From Phellopilus nigrolimitatus (taxonomy: Eukaryota > Basidiomycota > Agaricomycetes > Hymenochaetales > Hymenochaetaceae): a stretch of DNA of 52,690 nt. The notes below the pieces were generated by a model. That model had not been told where the DNA came from, made no database searches, and saw only the letters and a list, made by a program, of their open reading frames with translations. The stretch lies in the NCBI GenBank assembly GCA_021029095.1, contig JAJOHG010000172.1:1-52690 (forward strand), given 5' to 3'. Shown piece by piece: positions 20,493 through 30,695 of the stretch (positions are counted from its first letter, which is position 1; each line of letters begins with the position of its first letter). The position numbers and the translations under genes are program-made.

Positions 20493-22108
20493 ATGACGCG
20501 AGCAGAGGAAAGTCGTGCTCTTCATGACAAGTATTTCTCCAACTGTACGCTACTCTGAACTCCACACATGTTCTCTGTTCTAAAGCGCCACTTTCCTTCA
20601 TAGACTTCCCGTTCTCATCTGTGAAATGCGAAGCAAAGCCAATCGATGTCAACACTGAGGCGTCGGTCAAGTTTAGCGTGCAGAAGACATGTGATCCTAT
20701 TACTTGCAGGACCGAAGAGACTTCGTTTGTGGTTACGGCATCCAAAGTGTCTGAATTCACAATCTCTTTCTCTTTGCAAACGCACGTCAACGGCGTCTTT
20801 GAAGCTCAGGTTGACACTAGTAATGAATATGCGATTGCAGAGGAGAATGTGAACAAGGCAGCATCAATCTCAGGATCACACTATGGCCCTGCTTCGTATC
20901 CTGCCCCAAACGAACAGAAAATACAGCCCGAGCTCGCTAGCGAGCAGACTGGAGCGCGCCCATTGTCCGATAGCGTTGGCGCAGCCGCTGAAACAACGAA
21001 AGACACAGAGGACTCGTACTTCTCTGAAGCGACATCCTCTAACCGAAGGAACGGCAACCTTGTGCGCAATGATGCTGACGGAGCGGGCATATCTACCACG
21101 AAAAGGACGCCAGTGGCGACCCCCCAACCTTCTCCGCGAACCGACGTAGCCTGTCCTTTGTTCGACACGGCATTTTCGAGCACAGCTCGTGCTCCGGTGC
21201 CAAGGGATTTCCATGCGATAAGAGAGTCGTCGGAATCGAGCGACTCGGACGAGAGCACATCGTCTCCGCAGCCTGACGAAACCCGGTTCGCGTTTACTTC
21301 CTTCAAGCGTTTCGCGACAAACGCGTCAGCGGCGATTCCTCAGCTGACTCAGGGTTCCGTGTCTACTCAAAAGGCCCAGGGACCGGATACACCGCCCTCG
21401 AATTCGATTGGGAACACAGAGCAACACGGGGTGCCTGCTGCTGAGCTTGCCGCACCACTGGCGCCCACCGTCTTCGGGTATACGATTCCGGGCGCCACGG
21501 ACAGTCCAGCTCGAACACTGGGAGACTCTACTGTCGACCCGACTGTGACTGGTACCGGATTCAGTATCATCCCGGAGGAAGCGAAAGTTTCGATACCTGC
21601 TGTGCAATGTGCGCCGCAGCCGGGAACCCCAATTTCGTGGAAGCCATGGACGCCGGATATGGTCCCTCCCAAAAAGCCGTTGCGGACCAGCACTCCTGCT
21701 GTGGAATTTCCTCCAATCGATTTATGTGGTCACGGGCCTGTGATCCTTCCCGGTATCGCTCGCACGAAGAAGGGCTCCTTCATTCCGCATAGGGAATACA
21801 CCGGATTCGGTCGTAAACGAACCGCCGAATGTTATCAAAGCGTCTGCGCCGTGCGAGAGTATGCCCGTGCCTCTCATGAAGTGAGTTTGCTTGCTCGCTA
21901 TCAAAAGGCCGGAAGTGGACATTTTGTTTGCTCTAGGAAATTCGTCTTGTCTACTATCAAGGCTACAGAGGCAAACGTAAGTACTTCTCATTAGTGGCAG
22001 AGTTAATCAAGGCTCAATATCTAAACTAGATAAAGACCCTTTGAAAAACCAAAATAATCTCCAGGAGACCTTACAGTTAGATCCTCAATCCCCGTGCCTA
22101 GTGGCTGA
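20493..22108 (+). CDS. Long disordered protein of unknown function, left copy
   Basis: Model join(20493..20544, 20604..21880, 21937..21976, 22065..22108), 470 codons; phases close. The start MTRAEESRALHDKYFSN is the first block conserved between arms. An N-terminal region with VKCEAKPIDV, CDPITCRTEETSFVV and FTISFSLQ looks folded (beta-like). The centre (residues about 90-400) is Ser/Thr/Pro/Glu-rich and low-complexity. A conserved C-terminal block has TPISWKPWTP, ILPGIA and EIRLVYYQG. No known domain was recognised. It follows F-box C in both arms. The copies share everything up to VYYQG, and then have unrelated endings: this one ends RDLTVRSSIPVPSG through two small introns, while the right one runs on about 80 residues. 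The boundary of the inverted duplication lies exactly here. Confidence 0.7.
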
Positions 22109-22805
22109 GCACAGCAGGAGCGGACCAACAACACCAATGTTGGCAGCATCTCCTATTAGACCACTGACACCTGATCATAATGGTAAGTGAATTCAAACGA
22201 CAGGCTTCCCACTAAATTTCCATCTATTATAAGTCACCGGTATCTGACACAGACTCGAAACTCGATTGAACGCGCTGGCATGATTCATCGTGTTTGATAC
22301 ACTGAATTAGTATGATGGCTCTGACTCGGCGAATTTCTTTCTACGTACTGTGATGTTGTATTTGTTTCGCTTGTAGATGAATCAATGGGGCTTCGGCTCG
22401 ATTTTGCATGACGGCCTCCTCTTGATGCCGGGGTCTTCTTATGCTTCCATGAAGCCTCGAGGGGCAGGAGGCGGGCCTGCAGCCGGACGCGGCAAACAAG
22501 CAGCGCAGACGGCACGCACCCCGCCTGCGAATGGGTACCGCCGTACCGTACCGGTCAGTCGACCGGTACGCGGTGTTCACGGCCGGCCGCGTACCGGGTG
22601 ACGGTCCGGCTGGCGTCGAACACCCCGCCAGCGACGACCAAATCCGCCCCGGATGACGTCATTCATTGCCGCGATATGACAGCCTACGTCACTCCGAGTC
22701 CAACCAATCCAAGTTGCTATCCATTTCTTCTTTGTGTAACGTACAGACTTCCTCAAGACTTGACGCCCTATTCCGTATATTCTACTCCTCATTTTCTCGC
22801 CCATT
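22109..22805. other. Spacer DNA between the left arm and the GST gene
   Basis: Unique sequence just inside the left arm, turning from AT-rich to GC-rich near 22440. No convincing gene. A strong small hairpin lies at 22547-22570 (CGTACCGGTC, AGTC loop, GACCGGTACG), within a cluster of TACCG/CCGGTA words at about 22535-22605. Confidence 0.5.
22547..22570. repeat. Perfect 10-bp inverted repeat (hairpin)
   Basis: CGTACCGGTC and GACCGGTACG are exact reverse complements separated by AGTC. It lies in the spacer 0.5 kb from the inner end of the left arm. Confidence 0.6.
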
Positions 22806-23877
22806 TCATTCCTCCTTTCCCTCCTCCTTTCCCTCCTCCTTTCCCTCCTCCTCCTCCTCCTCCTCTTCATCCTCGTCCTCGTCCTCCTCTTCCACGGCCT
22901 CCTCGCCCTCCACGGGCGCGTCGAGCTCCTCGTAGTGGCGGTACAGGCCGTTCGAGAACGGCTGGCGGCGGTCCGACGCGAGGTACGCGGCGATGCGCGG
23001 GCGGGCCTTGACGCGCTCGTGCAGCGCAAAGACGCGCGGGTGCGCCGGGGCGAGCGCGCGCGTCGCGCGCGGGAAGGCGAAGAGCAGCTGGGGGCGGGGC
23101 GTCAGGTACACACGGAGAGATAGGGGAGGGAGGGAAGGGACGCGACGCACGCCGTCGACGAGGTGGAAGAGCATGAGGTCCGCGTACGTGAGGCGCGGCC
23201 CGACGAGCCACTCGCCGCCGCCCTCCTTGTTCGCGCCGAGCGCGCGCTCAAAGTGCGCGAAGAACTTGGGCAGGCGCGCCGTGCGGAAGTCGCGCGCGCG
23301 CGCGCGCGCCGCGGGCTTCTGGTCCTCGTAGTAGGCGCCCACTTGCGTGAGGGCGTGGGTAAGCGAGTGGGTGGGTGAAGAAGAATGGGCAGGAGAGACG
23401 TACCGGAGACGGGGTGGTGCGTGTCGTGCGCCTCGTTCTGGCAGCTAGCCTCGCGCACGTGTCAGCCGACCTAGCGCACACACACGCGCACGAAGGAAAC
23501 CGCACGCACTCGGCGATAGTCAGAAAAAGCTGGCGCGCCCGCGCGGCGCCCTGCTCGTCCGCGGGGGCGAGCCCGAGGCGCGGCGCGAGGAAGAACAGGA
23601 TGTTCGGCAGCTGGCTGAGCTCCACGGCGCCGCAGCGCAGCACGGGCGGCGCGAAGTGCGCGCCGCCGGCGCCCCCGAGGAGGGCCGTGACGGCGCCGAC
23701 GCCGCGCGTGTACGCGGCGTCCTCGTACGGCGCGCCGGCCTCCTCGAGCGCGAGCCGGATGGGCTCGCCGCGCCCCGGGATGCCCGGCCAGTAGAAGAGC
23801 TCGTATGCCGCCGCGGGTGGGGTGGGCGAGGCGGTGCGCGCTTTTTTGCGGGCGGAGGCGGCGCGGGTTTCGGACAT
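22806..23877 (-). CDS. Glutathione S-transferase with acidic C-terminal tail
   Basis: Model complement(join(22806..23087, 23151..23341, 23404..23437, 23506..23877)), 292 codons; phases close. The thioredoxin-like N-terminal domain starts with YELFYWPGIPGRGEPIRLAL (residues about 25-44), and the cis-Pro loop fits LRCGAVELSQLPNILFFLAP. The helical C-terminal domain includes AHDTHHPV, YYEDQKP, GPRLTYADLMLFHLVDG and RPRIAAYLASDRR. It conjugates or reduces electrophiles with glutathione in the cytosol. The N-terminus has a short basic Ser/Ala/Lys-rich extension. The last about 35 residues are almost only Glu, Asp, Lys and Gly, encoded by a microsatellite, which is not a normal GST feature. It is single copy here and shares a 271-bp divergent promoter with SF3B4. 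Confidence 0.9.
22811..22900. repeat. CCT/CCTTT microsatellite within the GST 3' end
   Basis: Tandem CTCCTTTCC units followed by a CTC run and CTCGTC repeats. It lies inside the last GST exon and encodes an acidic tail (GKEE units and runs of E/D). Confidence 0.85.
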
Positions 23878-24148
23878 GGTGGGTGGTGGGTGGTGGTGGG
23901 TGGACGTGGGGGTGGGGATGGGAGGGTAGGCTATCTACGTCATGGCGATGATGACAAGTGTCCGACTCGGGCGCGTCGATCTAGACTACCAGATGGCAGA
24001 AAGCAGTAGATAACCCTACGTAACAGTTTGGACATGTAAAAAAACTGCTACTTCCAAATAAGGGTTTTTTGAATAAAATGTGACTGCCGTGTCTCTTCTT
24101 GCGTTCACCAACGTCTCAGTGCTCAACTGACGACCACTGCCTGTTCTC
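23878..24148. promoter_or_regulatory. Bidirectional promoter between GST and SF3B4
   Basis: 271 bp separate the two divergent start codons. It has a G-rich GGTGGGTGGTGGGT run next to the GST start. No TATA box is obvious. Confidence 0.5.
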
Positions 24149-25347
24149 ATGTCGCGGCCGCAAGATGACAGGAACCAGGAGGCGACTGTCTACTTGGTGC
24201 GCAGCCACATACTACTCTTTCTTGCGAGTGCTTTCTGACAAGAAACAGGGAAACTTAGACGAACGGTGCTCGGATGCGCTCGTTTGGGAGCTCATGCTGC
24301 AGGCCGGCCCAGTCGGTGCGTTCCTTTCCCTTTTCTTCCCTCCAGACTGCATCGTATAACGCACAGAACGCCAGTGAACGTGCACCTCCCGAAGGACCGC
24401 ATCTCCATGGCGCACCAGGGCTACGGCTTCTGCGAGTTCCTCACCGAGGAGGACGCCGAGTACGCGTGCAAGATCATGAACCAGATCAAGCTCTGGGGCA
24501 AGCCCATCCGCGTCAACAAGGCCTCGTCCGACAAGAAGCAGCTCGACGTCGGCGCGAACCTCTTCATCGGGAACCTCGACGAGAACGTCGACGAGCGCCT
24601 GCTGTACGACACCTTCAGCGCCTTCGGCATGCTCGCGACCACCGCAAAGGTAGCGCACTCTCTTTCCCTCCCCCTTTCCCGCTCACTAACCCGCCCCCGC
24701 CGCAGGTCGCGCGCGACCCCACGACAGGCAAGTCCAAGGGCTACGGCTTCGTCTCCTACACCGACTTCGACGCCGCCGACGCCGCGCTCGAGGCCATGTC
24801 CGGCCAGTTCCTCATGAACAAGGCGCTCTCCGCGCAGTACGCCTTCAAGAAGGACGGCAAGGGCGAGCGCCACGGCACGCCCGCGGAGCGCCTCCTCGCC
24901 GCGCAGGCGCGCAAGAACAACGCGCTCCCCGCGGGCGCGCGCCCACCGCCCGCCGCGCTCGGCGCGCTCGCCGCCTTCGCGCCCGCGCCCGTGCCCAGCC
25001 CCGCCACGGGCGCCCCGCCCGCGTACGGCGGCGCGTACCAGGGCCAGTTCGCCGGCGCGCTCGCCGCGGGCGCTGCGCAGCCGCAGCCGCAGCAACCGCC
25101 GCCGCCTCCAGGGTTTGGGGGCGCCCCGCCGATGATGCCGCCGTTGGGCATGGGCATGGGCATGCCGCCCGCGCCGCCGCCCGGGTTCGGCGCGCCGCAG
25201 GGCGTGCCGATGGGCATGCCTATGGGCGTACCACCGCCGCCCCCACCTGGGTTCGGAGGCCCGCAGGGCGTGCCCATGGGGATGGGGATGCCGCCTGCGC
25301 CCCCGCCGGGCTTCGGCTCGCCGATGGGGATGCCGCCGTCGCGCTAG
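24149..25347 (+). CDS. SF3B4: Splicing factor 3B subunit 4 (SF3B4/Hsh49)
   Basis: Model join(24149..24196, 24249..24315, 24375..24649, 24706..25347), 343 codons; phases close. RRM1 (about residues 12-88) has RNP2 VYLGNL, RNP1 GYGFCEF and [16 protein letters not shown]2 (about 99-175) has [21 protein letters not shown] and AYKFKKD-like [24 protein letters not shown]. The tail is Pro/Gly/Met-rich with repeated PPPGFG and GVPMGM units. This is the architecture of the U2 snRNP SF3b subunit that contacts pre-mRNA near the branch site in the nucleus. It is a housekeeping gene, single copy here, in the spacer of the inverted duplication. Third codon positions are strongly GC, unlike the arms. It converges on COX17. 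Confidence 0.95.
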
Positions 25348-25742
25348 CGTTTTTTTACCTCTCTTGTCTTTTTGCTTTTCTACGTGCGCTCTTTGATACA
25401 AAATTAGCTTATGTGTTGTGTACGCTTTTCGTTTTTATTTTTGTTTCGCAGCGTGGTTCCGGTGCAGATTTAAAGACGGTTTTGTACATGTGTATATGAA
25501 GCCGACCGTCTGAAACAATCCAGTTTCGGTGGGCTGCACTATGCGTTCTCTATATAATATGAGGTGGGATTGGGTACGGCGTGCGCAACGGAGCGGGATT
25601 AGAAAAGGGTGAATTGCGATTGTACATTCGATGTGGGTTCGGCCATGCTTTGCAAAAAGGAAAAAAGAGCAGGAAATAAGTATATAATGCGCACAACACA
25701 CCCCGCGCGCCCGCCGCTGCTTCATTCCTCGTCCCTCGTCCC
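25348..25742. other. Convergent 3' region between SF3B4 and COX17
   Basis: About 395 bp, 3' ends facing. A T-rich stretch lies directly after the SF3B4 stop. No gene is seen; open frames on the minus strand are extensions of COX17 shadows. Confidence 0.6.
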
Positions 25743-26109
25743 TCAGACGGCGAACCCGTACCCGCGCATGCACCGTACGTGCGCCGCGACGAGCTCGCGG
25801 CAGCGCTCGTCCGCGGCGTCGGGGTCCGTGTTGAAGAAGCACGCGTCGCGCGCGGCCTTCGTCTCCGGGCACGCGCAGCACCTGCCCGCGCCAACCAGCA
25901 ACAATGAAATATGTGAGCGTTGGGGATCTCAGAGTAGGAGGCGGAGGGCTACGCACGGCTTGAGGCCTTGGGGGTTGAGCGGGTTCGCGGGTGCGGGTGT
26001 GGGCGCGGGCGCGGGCGAGCCGCCCCACCAGGAGGTGAGCTGCACGGTGGGCACGTTGTCAGCACGAGAAGGACGGCGCGTGCGACTGTATGCACACCTT
26101 TCCGAACAT
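25743..26109 (-). CDS. COX17: Cytochrome c oxidase copper chaperone COX17
   Basis: Model complement(join(25743..25881, 25957..26039, 26098..26109)), 77 codons; phases close. The C-terminal part reads KPCCACPETKAARDAC and CRELVAAHVRC followed by MRGYGF, the Cox17 signature: the CCxC copper site and twin CX9C spacing (CPETKAARDAC and CRELVAAHVRC). The N-terminus LTSWWGG plus an Ala/Pro stretch is typical of a disordered lead-in. It delivers Cu(I) to Sco1/Cox11 in the mitochondrial intermembrane space and is imported and oxidised by Mia40/Erv1. The first exon codes for only four residues (MFGK), so the start is less certain than the rest. Confidence 0.93.
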
Positions 26110-26580
26110 GAGCGGGGTCGACGCGGCGGGAGGAGAACGAGGATGAGGTATTTGCGTAGTTTTTGTGAGCGGCTTCAGTCAGCGCGCGCGCTGACGTGAG
26201 CGCCGTTGGGCTCCGTTTTCACGTGACCTCGAGCCGAACCTCGGCGCGCCTTTGCGCAGCCCATGAAGTTCGAGATATTGATGTCCTCGCTTTCGCGCAT
26301 GAGACTGAACGAATATACATGTTCATATAAATTGGTTTATATGCCAAAATATTGCAAGTTTTCGATACTCTCGAGTACAGATGTTTTCATAAGAGCGAGT
26401 CATAATTTGAAACAATTGATAACAACTGCTGTAGATATGCAAGCTAGATTTTCCTGACTATCAGTGAAGTAGGTCTGATATATCAGAGGCTATAAAATGG
26501 ATTCGTATCAAGACGAGGCCTGCATGCATACAGATTGGTCAAAAACTGTTCGGCCATATCTAAAGCGAAGGTTTGCATAC
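26110..26580. other. Spacer DNA between COX17 and the right arm gene
   Basis: COX17 upstream DNA (GC-rich to about 26265), then AT-rich sequence. An open frame at 26263-26457 has no recognisable features and is probably chance. Confidence 0.5.
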
Positions 26581-28324
26581 CTACAAACCATTCTTTTTTC
26601 TGTTTTTCCGCGCGCGACGCGAACGGGATCCAACTTCGTTTTTAGGAGGGGCCGAATACGTTCCTGACCCGCCTGCACTGCTGTTGGACATAGCCGCTAG
26701 GCTCTGCTGGAAAATCCCTTCGTTATTCGGAAGGACGCCATCTACCTTTGACATGAGAATCGACAAGCTCCGCCATTGAAGAAAACAATACTGACGAGTG
26801 TCTCTGCTGCCTTGATAATATACAAGACGAATCTCCTGCGACAAATAAGTCGTCCACTTACTGTCTTTGACAACGAGCAAGGAAACTCACTTCATGAGAA
26901 GCATGGAAATATGCTGGCACGGCGCAAACACTCTGATACTTTTCGCTAATCTCCTGATAAAGACCGTCGTTACGGGCTATCTCTGAACGCTCTGAACGCG
27001 GAGCGAAGAAGCTCGGCGGGTGTGAACCTATCGAGTAGGCGATGCCGGGAAGTAGCACAGGCCCGTTACCACACAAATTGATTGGAGAAAAGTTCATGAC
27101 AGGCAGTTTGGCCGGTAAGGACTCGCTAGCAGGAACCATATTCGGTGTCCATGGCTTCCACGAAATCGGTGTTCCCGGTTCCGGTGCAGATTCCGCGACA
27201 TGCGTCGAAACTGTCGCTTCTCTCGGGGTAATATTGAACCCAGTACCAGTCACAATCGGGTCGTCAGGATAGTCTTCCAGTGTTCGAGCTGGTCTGTCCG
27301 CGGCACTTGGGATCGTATACCCGAAGGCGACAGGCGTCAGTGGTGCAAAAAGCCCAGAAGAAGGCGCCTCGAGTTGCTCTGTGTTCCCAATCGAACTCAA
27401 GGACGGTGCATCCGGTCCCTGGGCATTTTGAGTCGACACGGAACTGTGGGTCAGCTGAGGAGTCGCCGCTGACGCTGTAGTCGAGAAACGCTTGAAGGAA
27501 GCAAACGCGAACCCCGTTTCGCCAGACTGCGAGGACGACGTTGTCGACGACGTGCTCTCGTCTGAGTCGCTCATCTCAGATGACTCTCTTAGTGCATGAA
27601 AATCTCTTGCCGCTGGAGCACGAGCTGTGCTTGGAAATGCCGCGTCGAATGAAGGACAGACTGCATCGGCTTGCGGCAATGGCTGGGAGATCGCCGCTGG
27701 CGTCTCTGTAATAATTATCGTGCTAGATATGCCCGCTCCGGTAGCCTCACAGCGCGCAAGGTGGTCGTTCCTTCGGTAAAAAGATGATTCATCAGAGCAG
27801 CACGAGTCCGCAGTGTCTTTCGTTTCAGCGGCTGCACCAACGCTATCGGACAACGGGCACGCTCCAGTCTGCTCGCGAGGGAGCTCGGGCTGTATTTGCT
27901 GTTCGTTCTGGACAGGATATGAAGCAGAGCCATGATGAGACCCTCCGATTGATGTTTCCTTATTCACATTCTCATTTCCAGTTGCATATCGATTACTTGT
28001 AGCAACCTGAGCTTCAGATATGTCGTTGGCGTGCGCTTGCAAAGAGAAAGAGATTGTGAATCCAGACATCTTGGATGCCGTGACCACAAACGAAGTCTCT
28101 TCGGTCCTGCAAGTAATAGGATCGCGTGTTTTCTGTACGCTAAACTTGACCGATGCCTCAGCACTTGCATCGATTGGCTTTGCTTCGCATTTCACAGATG
28201 AGAACGGGAAGTCTATGAAGGTAAGTAGTGCTTGAGATCAAAAGACATGTGTAAGAGTTCGGAGTAGCGTACATTTGGAGAAATACTTGTCATGAAGAGT
28301 ACGACTTTCCTCTGCTCGCGTCAT
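26581..28324 (-). CDS. Long disordered protein of unknown function, right copy
   Basis: Model complement(join(26581..26835, 26891..28212, 28273..28324)), 542 codons; phases close. It has the same start (MTRAEESRTLHDKYFS), Cys-containing N-terminal region, Ser/Thr-rich centre and TPISWKPWTP block as the left copy. After EIRLVYYQGS it continues RDTRQYCFLQWRS and ends in a Lys/Arg-rich tail (RSRRARKNRKKNGL) that resembles a nuclear localisation signal. That tail is coded by spacer DNA outside the duplicated segment. So either this is the ancestral gene and the left copy was truncated and fused to new DNA at the breakpoint, or the reverse. No domain is recognised. Confidence 0.7.
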
Positions 28325-28618
28325 GGCTTTGCAGTTCGTCGTCGAAGTTGAACGTGTTGGTGGACGCACGTGAATGATTGAATAATGCTTGTGTAATACG
28401 TAAGAGCAATAACAGGGTTTGAAAAATACAAGAACGATTCGAATACTTCGTCTATGGACCTGGTTGAACATCGGAAGATACAGGAGGATTGTTTTCTGAT
28501 ATTACTACGCAGAGAAAGCAGAGACGCATTTTTATAAGCCGAGAAAGCTCTGATGGTAGCCCATGCACGGCCTACAGAATGGAGCTCCCGCGCAGAGAAA
28601 CGGTACTGGCCAGCATGG

Positions 28619-29800
28619 TCAGTGCGTGAATAAAGAATCTATGGGTACGAAACCAGGCGCTTCGATGCAATGTTGCCGAGTCCTGGTGCTCCAGGGAGGA
28701 GGCTCGAAGGAAACGTAGCGCCGCGGGCTGCCATCGTTATCATGCATATGAACTCGTCTCAGCTCAGGGAAGCGCGGGTCCATCACAGTGATGAATTTTC
28801 CTATCAGCACGGCCGGCAACGAGCCGCTCTTGACGCCGACTATCTCAATATCAGTAAGGCGCAGCAACCGCGCCTCGCTATCTAGGATGGACGACTCGTC
28901 GTCCTCACAGAAGGACAGCGTGCGGATGTTCGGGACGTGTGCGAGGTTGGCGCGGATGTCCGTGCTCAGGCACGCGAGCGCATCGAGCTTTGGCCCGTGC
29001 GCCGCGAGGAACTGTGTGAACGCGAACCGCTCGGCGGCGGTCAGACTCGAGTGGCGCGGCTTGATCCACACCGCAAGCGTGAGCAACGACGCGAGCCGCC
29101 TGCGCGCGAGGCCCAGGAGCGGCCAGCTGATAGGCATGCGCAGCGTATGGAGGCGCGGCATGTCCGACGCGCGCATACCCGTCGAGCCGACCTCCAGCAG
29201 GTCGGACCACGAGCCCGCCAGGTCGAGCACGCGCAGCGTGGCGGCGCCGACGTCGAGCAAAGGCGCGAAGAGATGCAGCGGCGCGGCGCGCCACGCGAGC
29301 ACCGTGAGCCCTGGGGGAACATCGTGCGGAAGCGAGACGGCCTCGCTGAGGGGGAGAGAGAGGGAGAGGTGGGAGAGGGTGCCTGACTTGCACATGCGCA
29401 GGAGCACCGACGCGGCGATGTAGACACCGCGTCCGGCGGTCAGCCCGCGCGCGTCCGTCGGCGCAATGGAAATGTCGAGCCGCGTCGTGTGCTGCCAGAT
29501 GGTGTTGACGAACGCGGTGGAGGCATGGTTGAAGAGGATGGGCTCCGCAAGCGCGAGCAGGTTCTGCGGATCGGAGATGCGGATGTGCGAGTAGAGGAAG
29601 GCGCGCGCGAGCGCGTGGAATTGCCGCGAGACGAGGCAAAGGGCGTGCTTCGTTCTAATTGCATCGTCTTCCTCTGTGTGGGGGTCCAGGTGGTTGTATG
29701 CGAACCGCGGAAGGGTCGCTGAGATGGTTTTGGACTCGGAAGAGGTAGGAGAGAGGCAGGAGAAGATCCTGAGTAGGACTTCACGCGGCAATGTAGTCAT
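28619..29800 (-). CDS. F-box/LRR-like protein C, right copy
   Basis: Single exon, 393 codons, start MTTLPREVLLRIFS. Same block order as the left copy (TKHALCLVSRQF, SHIRISDP, HTTRLDIS, LSHLSLSLPLSEAV, VPNIRTLSF). The end RRVHMHDNDGS continues about 33 residues to FVPIDSLFTH, beyond the left copy's stop. GC-rich like its partner. TATA-like CGTATAAAGAG is kept upstream at 29839-29845. Probable SCF substrate receptor; target unknown. Confidence 0.78.
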   Translation of the reverse strand: MTTLPREVLLRIFSCLSPTSSESKTISATLPRFAYNHLDPHTEEDDAIRTKHALCLVSRQFHALARAFLYSHIRISDPQNLLALAEPILFNHASTAFVNTIWQHTTRLDISIAPTDARGLTAGRGVYIAASVLLRMCKSGTLSHLSLSLPLSEAVSLPHDVPPGLTVLAWRAAPLHLFAPLLDVGAATLRVLDLAGSWSDLLEVGSTGMRASDMPRLHTLRMPISWPLLGLARRRLASLLTLAVWIKPRHSSLTAAERFAFTQFLAAHGPKLDALACLSTDIRANLAHVPNIRTLSFCEDDESSILDSEARLLRLTDIEIVGVKSGSLPAVLIGKFITVMDPRFPELRRVHMHDNDGSPRRYVSFEPPPWSTRTRQHCIEAPGFVPIDSLFTH

Positions 29801-30695
29801 CCGACTTCTCCGACGGGATTAGAGTCGCGGTTCTCGCTCTTTATACGTGTCCAGGATATCCGTGCGTATAGATGCGCCTTGAGACAGTCGTACCAACTCA
29901 CTGCGACGTTAAATGTTATTGTAGGGACGTTATAGGTCTGTAAAGAATCATTAGCATTGATGAGTTTAAGCACACTACTAGGTGCATCTAAGTTGAACGC
30001 ACCATACCAAGGGATCTAGACGCCCGTGAATCATGAAGACTTAGGTCACGAATGTATTTTCGCTGGACGGACACAATGCACCGTGAGGGTGCGTATGTGA
30101 GTCGAAGTCGACACGTCAACGACGCTAATTCGATGATTTTCGAAAGACCGCGGTTATTCCTAACTCACAAAGTACTCAGATACCAGAGTCTGCAGCTGGA
30201 GAGACCCAGACATACTATCGATTCGGAGCGAAGTTTAAGCATAGATGTACAGAGAGTAAAAGTAAAAACCCGACGGCGCTACGGACTCACTTTTTACAGA
30301 TACTGTAGGGCCGGCCTTCGGTAGTCTCGGCTGCGCTTCGGTTCACAATTCTTTCACTCTTCACTGTCTACCGCGACCAATGTTCACTCGATTCGTGAGC
30401 ACTCTCGGCCTCAAGATGGTTGGATGGAGGATGCACGACCCAAGCGTGTATTTCGAAATGAAGGCCTGTCGATCTCCAGACCGCGCTGAGGCGCTCGTAC
30501 ACGCGTCTTCCGCCCTTCGAGTCTGCCGTCTTGAGTATGGAAGCTTGCTGTGTTCCCGCTGCACCCCATTGCTTCTCTGAACCGCAGTGCAAAGCACCCC
30601 TAACTATATTCTACTATTAATACGACGGTGCGCTTCCCTCGAGGGGCTGACTGCTTCCCCAGCAATAGCTTCACTCCTTAGTACTCTCTGGCCGC
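29801..30695. other. Intergenic region with a highly conserved island (right)
   Basis: Counterpart of 18010-18894. The island at about 30370-30520 keeps near identity to the left arm while the PARP-like pseudogene next to it has diverged. A TATA-like box for F-box C is at 29839-29845 (minus). No gene is recognised. Confidence 0.45.

Larger units (their letters stand above)
140..21976. repeat. Left arm of a ~22 kb inverted duplication
   Basis: Read on the minus strand, this stretch matches the plus strand at about 26812-49147 gene for gene. The matching loci are F-box A, M16 peptidase, RPA1 fragment, metallo-beta-lactamase, APC permease, F-box B, glyoxalase-like, PARP-like, F-box C and a disordered protein, in one unbroken mirror order. 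Introns and intergenic DNA also align, with scattered substitutions and indels. The outer limit is where the similarity after F-box A stops, near 140 (right partner near 49147). The inner limit is near 21976, just after the codons for the shared VYYQG motif. Seen directly; exact breakpoints need an alignment. Confidence 0.93.

Noticed and set aside
22285..22600. Small ORFs before the GST gene
   Set aside because: Short, repeat-driven, with alternative frames open on both strands; no family resemblance.
24421..25401. 326-codon open frame antisense to SF3B4
   Set aside because: Arg/His-rich shadow frame caused by GC-rich codon bias opposite a clear RRM gene.
28788..29423. 211-codon frame antisense to F-box C, also present in the left arm
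   Set aside because: Low-complexity Ser/Arg shadow of a GC-rich gene; its conservation follows from the sense gene.
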